From DATCSE01 sp036568605 (GTDB lineage Bacteria > Pseudomonadota > Gammaproteobacteria > Burkholderiales > Burkholderiaceae_C), in NCBI GenBank assembly GCA_036568605.1, contig DATCSE010000325.1, positions 1-5,976 of the forward strand: a stretch of DNA of 5,976 bases, in the 5' to 3' direction. Under the pieces are notes generated by a model, which did no database searches, was not told the origin of the DNA, and saw nothing but the letters and a program-made list of their open reading frames with translations. Shown piece after piece: positions 1 to 4,901 of the stretch; positions within the stretch are counted from its first letter, which is position 1, and each line of letters starts with the position of its first letter. The translations under genes and the position numbers were made by a program.

Positions 1-608
1 GCGCCCTTGCCGGACTTGGCCGCACCTTCGATCGCGGACCAGAGCTTGAGCATGTAGTTCAAGTCCCACTGCAGCTCGGGCGCGCTGCGGCCGATGCCGG
101 CGGTGCGCGCGATCAGGCTCATGCCCTTGGGGTACTCGAGCTGGTCGAGGTTCTCCTTCAGCTCCTCGCGGTCCTCGCCCTCGATGCGCCGGCTGACGCC
201 GCCGCCGCGCGGGTTGTTGGGCATCAGCACGAGGTAGCGGCCGGCCAGGCTGACGAAGGTGGTCAGCGCGGCGCCCTTGTTGCCGCGCTCTTCCTTCTCG
301 ACCTGGACCAGCAGCTCCTGGCCGTTGCTGATGCAGTCCTGGATCTTCGCGTCGCGCACGTTGGCGCCTTCACGGAAGTACTGCTTCGAGATCTCCTTGA
401 ACGGCAGGAAGCCGTGGCGGTCTTCGCCGTAGTCGACGAAACATGCCTCGAGCGACGGCTCGACGCGGGTCACGACCGCCTTGTAGATGTTGCCCTTGCG
501 CTGTTCGCGGCCTTCGATCTCGGTCTCGAAGTCCATCAGTTTCTGGCCGTCGACGATGGCCAGGCGACGCTCCTCGGGCTGCGTCGCATTGATCAGCATG
601 CGCTTCAT
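1..608 (-). CDS. rne: Ribonuclease E, N-terminal part (runs off the window start)
   Basis: RNase E is the essential endoribonuclease that starts decay of most mRNAs, processes 9S rRNA and tRNA precursors, and scaffolds the degradosome at the inner membrane. The 202 complete codons present begin MKRMLINATQPEE, the characteristic RNase E opening. The S1 RNA-binding domain covers about residues 37-120 and keeps two aromatic residues that bind RNA in E. coli, F57 and F67, at the same numbers. The 5'-monophosphate sensor motif ARTAGIGRS lies near residues 167-175, with R168/T169 matching E. coli R169/T170. The catalytic aspartates, zinc-link cysteines and C-terminal scaffold lie outside the window, so RNase G-like truncation cannot be excluded, but the N-terminus is RNase E type. 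The ATG at 608-606 is chosen because it matches family starts and has GGAG (619-616) 7 nt upstream. A second in-frame ATG at 599 is less likely. The gene diverges from rluC. Confidence 0.97.
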   Translation of the reverse strand, partial: MKRMLINATQPEERRLAIVDGQKLMDFETEIEGREQRKGNIYKAVVTRVEPSLEACFVDYGEDRHGFLPFKEISKQYFREGANVRDAKIQDCISNGQELLVQVEKEERGNKGAALTTFVSLAGRYLVLMPNNPRGGGVSRRIEGEDREELKENLDQLEYPKGMSLIARTAGIGRSAPELQWDLNYMLKLWSAIEGAAKSGKG

Positions 609-613
609 TCGTG

Positions 614-620
614 CACTCCA
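614..620 (-). promoter_or_regulatory. Ribosome binding site of rne
   Basis: The minus strand reads TGGAGTG here, with the core GGAG at 619-616 and 7 nt before the ATG at 608. This spacing fits a Shine-Dalgarno and supports the chosen start. It sits directly after a GC hairpin and four T residues, so folding of the leader could affect access to it. Confidence 0.75.
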
Positions 621-623
621 AAA

Positions 624-652
624 GCGCGGGCCGTTGCGTACGGGTTCCGCGC
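624..652 (-). terminator. GC hairpin followed by TTTT just before the rne RBS (terminator-like, possible attenuator)
   Basis: On the minus strand the outer stem is GCGCGG (652-647) paired with CCGCGC (629-624). The inner stem is CCGT (643-640) paired with ACGG (634-631), around a 5-nt loop. An asymmetric internal loop of AAC opposite C separates the two stems. The hairpin is followed at once by TTTT (623-620) and then the GGAG ribosome binding site. A GC stem plus T run is the form of an intrinsic terminator, although four T residues is short. It could instead be a translation-control or RNase E-sensing structure. Pairing is read directly; function is inferred. Confidence 0.4.
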
Positions 653-666
653 ATCGCTCTCACAGC

Positions 667-694
667 CGCCTCGCCGGCGTTTGCCGGCTGGGCG
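667..694 (-). promoter_or_regulatory. Hairpin in the rne leader
   Basis: The stem is GCCGGC (688-683) paired with GCCGGC (678-673) around a 4-nt loop, read AAAC on the minus strand. The stem extends through a 2x2 internal loop into an outer 4-bp stem CGCC/GGCG (694-691 with 670-667). It lies 14 nt upstream of the terminator-like hairpin and about 60 nt before the rne start codon. Its placement resembles the regulatory hairpins of enterobacterial rne leaders, but I cannot claim homology. Confidence 0.4.
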
Positions 695-859
695 ACGATC
701 GATGCACGAGAAACGAGAAGGAACCGAAGGGTGTCGCCCTGGACTGTGCGGCGGGCCGATCAGGCGGTCAACGAAGGACCGGCCGAGAGGCCCGCAAGCG
801 CAGCGTTGGCGCGTGCGTGGCAGTGGCGTGGGCGGGGAGTTGCTGCGCTCGTCGTCGGG

Positions 860-876
860 GCTGCCGTGCCGGCAGC
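860..876. repeat. Perfect 7-bp inverted repeat
   Basis: GCTGCCG (860-866) and CGGCAGC (870-876) pair perfectly around a 3-nt spacer. It lies in the middle of the non-coding rne/rluC region, so it could form a stem in the rne leader. No T run follows on either strand, so it is not called a terminator. It could also be chance in GC-rich DNA. Confidence 0.3.
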
Positions 877-1210
877 GCGTGCGTCGCGCGGGCATGCGTC
901 TCCTGGCCGCCCGTCCGCGCGCTGCACGCGGGCTGCGTCGCAGGCTCTTGGCCTTGGCAGCTCGCGCGCATGGCGCCGGAGATCGGGGGCGAGGGTCGAC
1001 ATTCCGCCTGGGTTCACTGGCCACGCGAGCAGAAGAAGCGCCGGGATGATGCTGCGCGATGGGTGCGCGCGGCGTCGGGGGCTTGCTCTCCTGCTCGGGA
1101 AAACCTTTTGATTGGGTTCGTTCTTGTTGCTCTATCGCCTGCGCGTCGGCCGCGCCGTCACATGGGGACGGTGCCCGCCGGGAGCGCGAGGCGCTGCATC
1201 ACCGGATGAC

Positions 1211-1225
1211 CGGGCTTCAGGCCCG
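1211..1225. repeat. Short inverted repeat upstream of rluC
   Basis: CGGGC (1211-1215) and GCCCG (1221-1225) can pair around the 5-nt loop TTCAG. If rne is transcribed from the candidate promoter near 1288-1293, this hairpin would lie about 55-70 nt into its leader. On the plus strand it falls at the -35/-10 distance from the possible rluC -10 at 1241. No function can be assigned. Confidence 0.25.
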
Positions 1226-1240
1226 ATCGCACCACGACGC

Positions 1241-1246
1241 TAAACT
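1241..1246 (+). promoter_or_regulatory. Possible rluC operon -10 element (TAAACT)
   Basis: TAAACT, in the context GCTAAACTGTGC, matches the sigma-70 -10 consensus at four of six positions and would give a leader of about 80 nt before the rluC ATG at 1336. No convincing -35 lies 16-18 bp upstream. An alternative is the pair TTGATT (1108-1113) and TCTATC (1131-1136), spaced 17 bp, which has a better -35 and a worse -10. Confidence 0.25.
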
Positions 1247-1287
1247 GTGCAAAATCAAACACTTACAGCAGCTACGTGGCGCAACGG

Positions 1288-1293
1288 ATTATA
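1288..1293 (-). promoter_or_regulatory. Candidate rne -10 element (TATAAT)
   Basis: The minus strand carries a perfect TATAAT at 1293-1288. The best-placed -35, CTCGCA at 1316-1311 with 17-bp spacing, matches the consensus at only three of six positions. If used, transcription would begin near 1281 and rne would have a leader of about 670 nt. A perfect -10 is uncommon in this GC-rich sequence, but without a good -35 this stays tentative. The element lies upstream of the preferred rluC start, which fits rluC starting at 1336 rather than at the GTG at 1276. Confidence 0.35.
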
Positions 1294-1335
1294 GGGGGCA
1301 AACGCGCCGCTGCGAGCGGCGTCGCGACCAAGCCC

Positions 1336-2307
1336 ATGACGGTGGCCGAGCCGGCCGCCGCGGTGCGGCGAATCCGCATCGACGAAGGCTCCGATGGCCA
1401 GCGCCTCGACAACTTCCTGATCAAGCTGCTGAAGGGCGTGCCCAAGACGCACGTCTACCGCGTGATCCGTTCCGGCGAAGTGCGGGTCAACAAGGGCCGC
1501 GCCAGCGCCGACACGCGGCTCGCGCTGGGCGACGAGGTGCGCGTGCCGCCGGTGCGGGTCGCCGAGAAAGGCGAGGTCGACGAGCGGCCCGCGCCGCCGC
1601 GCGAGTTCGACGTGGTCTACGAAGACGAGCACCTGCTCGCGATCGCCAAGCCGGCCGGTGTCGCGGTGCACGGCGGCAGCGGCGTCAGCTTCGGCGTGAT
1701 CGAGCAGTTGCGGCGCGCGCGGCCCGGCGCGAAGTTCCTCGAGCTGGTGCACCGGCTCGACAAGGAAACCTCCGGGCTGCTGCTGATCGCGAAGAGGCGC
1801 TCGGCGCTGGTCGCGCTGCAAGACCAGTTGCGCGCCCGAGAGACCGGCAAGACCTACGCGGCGCTGGTGATCGGCGAGTGGCCGGCCAGTCGCAAGGTCA
1901 TCGACGTCGCGCTGCACAAGTTCCTGACCGCGCAAGGCGAGCGGCGGGTCCAGGCGGCTTCCACCGAGGATGGGGAGGCGGGCAAGCGCTCGATCACGCT
2001 GGTGCGCATCGCCCGCAAGTTGGCCGGCTACACGCTGCTGGACGTCACGATCAAGACCGGCCGCACCCACCAGATTCGCGTGCACCTGGCCCACGAGGGG
2101 CATCCGATCGTCGGCGACGACAAGTACGGCGACTTCGCGCTGAACAAGCTTCTGGCGCGCGGCGAGGCGGTGACGGACGTTCGCTTCGACCGCATGTTCC
2201 TGCACGCACGCCTGCTGCGTTTTACCCATCCCGCCAGCGGCGAGGTTCTCGAACTCGAGGCGCCGTTGCCGGCAGAATGCGAGCAGTTGCTGCATTCGTT
2301 GTCATGA
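1336..2307 (+). CDS. rluC: 23S rRNA pseudouridine synthase RluC
   Basis: RluC converts uridines 955, 2504 and 2580 of 23S rRNA (E. coli numbering) to pseudouridine during large-subunit maturation in the cytoplasm. The 323-residue product is close to the 319 of E. coli RluC. An N-terminal S4 RNA-binding domain spans about residues 22-72 (QRLDNFL, KGVPKTHVYR, GEVRVNKGR). The RluA-type catalytic domain follows, with the AVHGGSG.SFGVIE segment, the catalytic motif HRLDKETSG (nucleophile D142, matching D144 of E. coli) and GRTHQIRVH at 242-250. The close match through HGGSG.SFGVIE favours RluC over RluD or RluA. The frame is open upstream to a GTG at 1276, adding 20 residues. The ATG at 1336 is preferred because it gives the family's usual N-terminus, though neither start has a good Shine-Dalgarno. 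It is the first gene of the plus-strand operon, is divergent from rne, and overlaps the next gene by 4 bp. Confidence 0.96.
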   Translation: MTVAEPAAAVRRIRIDEGSDGQRLDNFLIKLLKGVPKTHVYRVIRSGEVRVNKGRASADTRLALGDEVRVPPVRVAEKGEVDERPAPPREFDVVYEDEHLLAIAKPAGVAVHGGSGVSFGVIEQLRRARPGAKFLELVHRLDKETSGLLLIAKRRSALVALQDQLRARETGKTYAALVIGEWPASRKVIDVALHKFLTAQGERRVQAASTEDGEAGKRSITLVRIARKLAGYTLLDVTIKTGRTHQIRVHLAHEGHPIVGDDKYGDFALNKLLARGEAVTDVRFDRMFLHARLLRFTHPASGEVLELEAPLPAECEQLLHSLS

Positions 2308-2966
2308 ATACTTCCCGCCAGTTCGACCTGATCGTCTTCGATTGGGATGGCACGCTGTTCGATTCGACGGCGCTGATCACGCGCTGCATCCAGGCGGCCT
2401 GCGCCGATGTCGGTTGCACGGTGCCCAGCGACACGCAGGCGAGCTACGTGATCGGCATGGGGCTGGCCGAGGCGCTGCAGCACGCGGCGCCGGCGCTGCC
2501 GCGCGAGCGCTACCGCGATCTGGCCGAGCGCTACCGTCATCACTACTTCTCGCGCCAGCACGAGCTGGTGCTGTTCGAAGGCGCGCTCGAGTTGCTGCGG
2601 CAGTTGAAGGAGCGCCGGCACCTGCTCGGCGTCGCGACCGGCAAGTCGCGCCGCGGGCTCGACGAGGCGCTGCGCGGCACCGCGTTGCGCAACGTGTTCG
2701 ACGCGACCCGGACCGCCGACGAGACCGCTTCCAAGCCCGACCCGCGCATGCTGCTGGAGCTGATGGACGAGTTCGGCATCGGACCCGAGCGCACCGTGAT
2801 GATCGGCGACACCACGCACGACCTGCTGCTCGCGGCCAACGCCGGCACCGCGAGCATAGGCGTCAGCTACGGCGCGCACGACCACGCCGCGTTCGCCGAG
2901 TTCGCGCCGCGGCATGTCGCGCATTCGGTCGCGGACCTGAGTGATTGGCTGGCACGCCATGGCTGA
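2304..2966 (+). CDS. HAD-IA family phosphatase (phosphoglycolate phosphatase-like)
   Basis: This is a 220-residue cytoplasmic hydrolase of the haloacid dehalogenase superfamily, subfamily IA, which dephosphorylates small phosphometabolites through an aspartyl-phosphate. All four motifs are visible: motif I DWDGTLFDS with nucleophile D13 and acid/base D15; motif II T112 in GVATGKS; motif III K144 in SKPDPRM; motif IV GDTTHD with Mg-binding D169 and D173. The helical cap lies between motifs I and II, about residues 22-90. Family members are often annotated gph, but the true substrate cannot be read from the sequence, so no symbol is given. The ATG at 2304 overlaps the rluC stop as ATGA, which implies translational coupling and explains the lack of a Shine-Dalgarno. 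The frame is open far upstream, but that part is only a shadow of rluC. Confidence 0.93.
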   Translation: MNTSRQFDLIVFDWDGTLFDSTALITRCIQAACADVGCTVPSDTQASYVIGMGLAEALQHAAPALPRERYRDLAERYRHHYFSRQHELVLFEGALELLRQLKERRHLLGVATGKSRRGLDEALRGTALRNVFDATRTADETASKPDPRMLLELMDEFGIGPERTVMIGDTTHDLLLAANAGTASIGVSYGAHDHAAFAEFAPRHVAHSVADLSDWLARHG

Positions 2967-3384
2967 GTCCGGCCGCGGCCCTTACGTCCCGCCGCCGCTG
3001 CCGGCGGAGCCGCCGCGCGTCGAGCTGCCGCTGTGCGCCTCGGCCGAACTGGTCGAGCGCGGTGTCGCGCATGTGTTCGATGTGCTGCACTACGGCGAAC
3101 CGGCGCGTGCGTTCGCGCTGCGCTTCGACGGCCGGGTGGTGGCCTACCTGAACCGCTGTCTGCACGTGCCGGCCGAGATGGACTGGCAGCCCGGCGAGTT
3201 CCTCGACAGCAGCAAGGAATACATCCTGTGCGCGACCCACGGCGCGGCCTACGAGCCGCAGGGCGGGCGCTGCGTCGGCGGCCCGTGCGGCCGCGGCAAG
3301 CTGACCGCGATCGAGGTGGCCGAACGCGACGGGCAGGTCTATTGGTATCCTTCCCGCGACACGCGACCGGCGTTCGCCGACTGA
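2959..3384 (+). CDS. Small Rieske [2Fe-2S] domain protein
   Basis: This 141-residue soluble protein has a single Rieske domain. The cluster ligands are C67 and H69 (motif CLH) and C91 and H94 (motif CATH), followed by GAAYEPQGGRC and GGPCGRGKL, the usual second-loop and proline-loop region. The two ligand pairs are 21 residues apart, longer than the 15-17 common in Rieske ferredoxins. A proline-rich segment at about residues 8-21 precedes the domain, and there is no signal peptide or membrane segment. It probably transfers electrons, but its partner is unknown. The ATG at 2959 overlaps the end of the HAD gene by 8 bp. A GTG at 2941 would add six residues and is less likely. Standing between a HAD phosphatase and an S49 peptidase is, from general knowledge, a recurrent arrangement in Burkholderiales. 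Confidence 0.9.
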   Translation: MAESGRGPYVPPPLPAEPPRVELPLCASAELVERGVAHVFDVLHYGEPARAFALRFDGRVVAYLNRCLHVPAEMDWQPGEFLDSSKEYILCATHGAAYEPQGGRCVGGPCGRGKLTAIEVAERDGQVYWYPSRDTRPAFAD

Positions 3385-3439
3385 TCGTCCCACCACCTTC
3401 TGCAACCTTGGCTGCCGCGCGCGAGCACGGCAGAACATC

Positions 3440-4465
3440 ATGAGCACGCCCGAAGACAACCCGCCCCCGTCGCCCTACGAGCCCATGCCGCCGCCGATCC
3501 CGCCGCAGCCGGCCCCGCCGCCCGCGGTGATCGCTGCGGCACCGCCGGCCAGCGACACGCTGGCCGAGCAGTTCGCGCGCGCCTACCTGATGGACCGGCG
3601 CAGCGAACGCCGCTGGCGCGTGTTCTTCCGCTTGAGCTGGCTGCTGCTCGTGATCGCGATCGTCTACGGCGTGGTCGCGGCGCGCACCAAGGCGACCGCG
3701 CCCAGCGGCCCGCACACCGCCTTGATCGAGGTGCGCGGAGAGATCGCCGAAGGCGTCGAAGCGAGTGCCGAGAACCTGGTCTCGGGCATCAAGTCGGCGT
3801 TCGAGGACAACGGCGCGCAAGCGATCGTGCTGCGCATCAACTCGCCCGGCGGCAGCCCGGTGCAGGCCGGCATCGTCAACGACGAGATCCGCCGTCTGAA
3901 GAAGCTGCACCACAAGAAGGTCTATGCGGTCGTCGAGGAGACCTGCGCATCGGGCGCGTACTACATCGCGGTCGCGGCCGACGAGATCTACGTCGACAAG
4001 GCCTCCATCGTCGGCTCGATCGGCGTGCTGATGGACAGCTTCGGCGCAACCGGCCTGATGGACAAGCTGGGCGTCGAGCGCCGCCTGCTGACCGCCGGCG
4101 AGAACAAGGGCATCGGCGATCCGTTCTCGCCGCTGCAGCCCAAGCAGCGCGCCTACATCCAGGCGATGCTGGACCAGATCCACCAGCAGTTCATCGCGGT
4201 CGTGCGCGAGGGGCGCGGCAAGCGGCTGAAGGAGACGCCGGAGATGTTCAGCGGCCTGTTCTGGAACGGCGAGCAGGCGCTGCAGCTCGGCCTGGCCGAC
4301 CACTTCGGCAACCTCGACTACGTTGCACGCGAAGTGGTCAAGGCCGAAGAGGTGGTCGACTACACGCCGAAGGAGAACGTCGCAGAGCGGCTGGCCAAGC
4401 GCTTCGGCGCGGCGATCGGCGCGGGGGTCGTGAAGACCTTGCAAGGCAGCATGACGCTGCGATAG
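3440..4465 (+). CDS. sppA: Membrane-anchored S49 family serine peptidase (SppA-type signal peptide peptidase)
   Basis: S49 peptidases degrade cleaved signal peptides and other membrane-associated peptides using a Ser/Lys dyad. This 341-residue protein is the short, single-domain form, unlike the roughly 620-residue duplicated SppA of E. coli. The order is a proline-rich cytoplasmic tail (about residues 8-36), a basic stretch DRRSERRWR (52-60), one membrane helix (about 61-80) and an external peptidase domain. The nucleophile is S171 in CASGAYY and the base is K223 in GENKGIGDPFSP. The 52-residue spacing equals that of Bacillus subtilis SppA (S147/K199). The oxyanion-region motif RINSPGGSP lies near 131-139. 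The start has only a weak Shine-Dalgarno, but no better in-frame start precedes the membrane segment. The 55-bp gap after the Rieske gene shows no promoter or terminator I can support, so it is probably in the same operon. SohB is the main alternative name and is less likely. Confidence 0.92.
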   Translation: MSTPEDNPPPSPYEPMPPPIPPQPAPPPAVIAAAPPASDTLAEQFARAYLMDRRSERRWRVFFRLSWLLLVIAIVYGVVAARTKATAPSGPHTALIEVRGEIAEGVEASAENLVSGIKSAFEDNGAQAIVLRINSPGGSPVQAGIVNDEIRRLKKLHHKKVYAVVEETCASGAYYIAVAADEIYVDKASIVGSIGVLMDSFGATGLMDKLGVERRLLTAGENKGIGDPFSPLQPKQRAYIQAMLDQIHQQFIAVVREGRGKRLKETPEMFSGLFWNGEQALQLGLADHFGNLDYVAREVVKAEEVVDYTPKENVAERLAKRFGAAIGAGVVKTLQGSMTLR

Positions 4466-4498
4466 CCCACCCGCCCCCGGCGCGCGCCGCGGCATCCG
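4466..4498. other. Convergent intergenic gap with a GC palindrome
   Basis: Thirty-three bases separate the converging sppA and VOC stop codons. They contain a 12-nt self-complementary run, CGGCGCGCGCCG (4478-4489), overlapping GCCGCGGC (4486-4493). There is no loop of useful size and no T run on either strand, so a bidirectional intrinsic terminator cannot be supported, although one might be expected here. Termination may be Rho-dependent. Confidence 0.3.
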
Positions 4499-4861
4499 TC
4501 AGCGCGGGCTGACCACCGCCTCGACGTTGTTGCCGTCCGGGTCGATCAGGAACGCGGCGTAGTACTTCTCGCTGTATTCGGGCCGCGGTCCCGGCGCGCC
4601 GTTGTCGCGGCCGCCGGCGGCCAGGCCGGCCGCGTGGAAGCGCTGCACCGCGGCCTGATCGGGCGCGGCGAAGCAGATGTGCGCGCCCTTGGCCGGCGCG
4701 CGGTCGCTCAAGTGCAGCCAGAACGTGCTCGGGCCGGCGCCGTAGCCGGCGTAGTCTTCGCCGCTGGAATTCAGCGCGTGGCCCAGCGCGCCGAGCGCCG
4801 CGCTGTAGAAGCGCTGGCTCGCGGCCAGGTCCGTCACGCGGATGCCGATGTGGTCGTACAT
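4499..4861 (-). CDS. VOC (glyoxalase/bleomycin resistance fold) family protein
   Basis: This 120-residue protein belongs to the vicinal oxygen chelate superfamily: two beta-alpha-beta modules forming a metal site, used by lyases, dioxygenases, epimerases and drug-binding proteins. The opening MYDHIGIRVTDLAASQRFY is the standard first module, with a likely ligand H4. The second module starts near GAHICFAA (H61) and ends DPDGNNVEAV (E114). H50 in FWLHLS is a possible fourth ligand. The segment DNGAPGPRPEY followed by YYAAF is typical of a broad VOC subgroup annotated as lactoylglutathione-lyase-like, for which I know no fixed substrate. The ATG at 4861-4859 has a perfect AGGAGG (4872-4867) 5 nt upstream. 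The frame stays open to 5371, but that extension is a shadow of the AraC gene. It lies 40 bp downstream of the AraC gene on the same strand and is probably its partner or target. Confidence 0.9.
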   Translation of the reverse strand: MYDHIGIRVTDLAASQRFYSAALGALGHALNSSGEDYAGYGAGPSTFWLHLSDRAPAKGAHICFAAPDQAAVQRFHAAGLAAGGRDNGAPGPRPEYSEKYYAAFLIDPDGNNVEAVVSPR

Positions 4862-4866
4862 GTCTG

Positions 4867-4872
4867 CCTCCT
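4867..4872 (-). promoter_or_regulatory. Strong ribosome binding site of the VOC gene
   Basis: The minus strand reads AGGAGG at 4872-4867, 5 nt before the ATG at 4861. It is the only full-consensus Shine-Dalgarno I noticed among the starts in the window. It fixes the start of the VOC gene and suggests this protein is made in larger amounts than the regulator before it. Confidence 0.8.
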
Positions 4873-4901
4873 GGGCAAGGTTCGTTCGATGAACCTCGAT
4901 C

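Larger units (their letters stand above)
609..1335. other. Long divergent rne/rluC intergenic region; probable rne 5' leader
   Basis: This is 727 bp between the chosen rne and rluC starts with no protein-coding gene I can support. The open frames here overlap each other on both strands, resemble no family I recognise, and are the low-complexity Arg/Ala-rich type expected in GC-rich DNA. The minus strand would be transcribed as the leader of rne. In E. coli the rne leader is about 360 nt and its structure mediates autoregulation by RNase E itself; a similar role here is an inference from position and structure. Visible contents are hairpins at 624-652, 667-694, 860-876, 915-931 and 1211-1225, an A-rich stretch on the minus strand at 1101-1138, and promoter-like hexamers for both directions at the right end. 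Confidence 0.6.

Noticed and set aside
605..1209. Several overlapping open frames on both strands in the rne/rluC gap
   Set aside because: They overlap each other in many frames, lack family resemblance and have Arg/Ala-rich composition, which is typical of non-coding GC-rich DNA.
1255..2295. 346-codon minus-strand open frame opposite rluC
   Set aside because: It lies wholly antisense to rluC and crosses the candidate promoter region; no domain is recognisable.
1059..2303. Long plus-strand open frame running into the HAD gene, apparently encoding a 635-residue fusion
   Set aside because: Only the part from 2304 has HAD motifs. The upstream part is out of frame with rluC, is Arg/Ala/Gly-rich and matches no family, so it is a shadow frame and not a fusion.
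4478..4493. GC palindromes as a bidirectional terminator between sppA and the VOC gene
   Set aside because: The perfect palindrome leaves no loop, and neither strand has a T run after it; this is not enough to call an intrinsic terminator.
2867..4495. 542-codon minus-strand open frame opposite the Rieske and sppA genes
   Set aside because: It is antisense to two genes with clear catalytic motifs, has Arg/Ala/Asp-rich low-complexity composition and no recognisable domain. Long antisense frames are normal in such GC-rich coding DNA.
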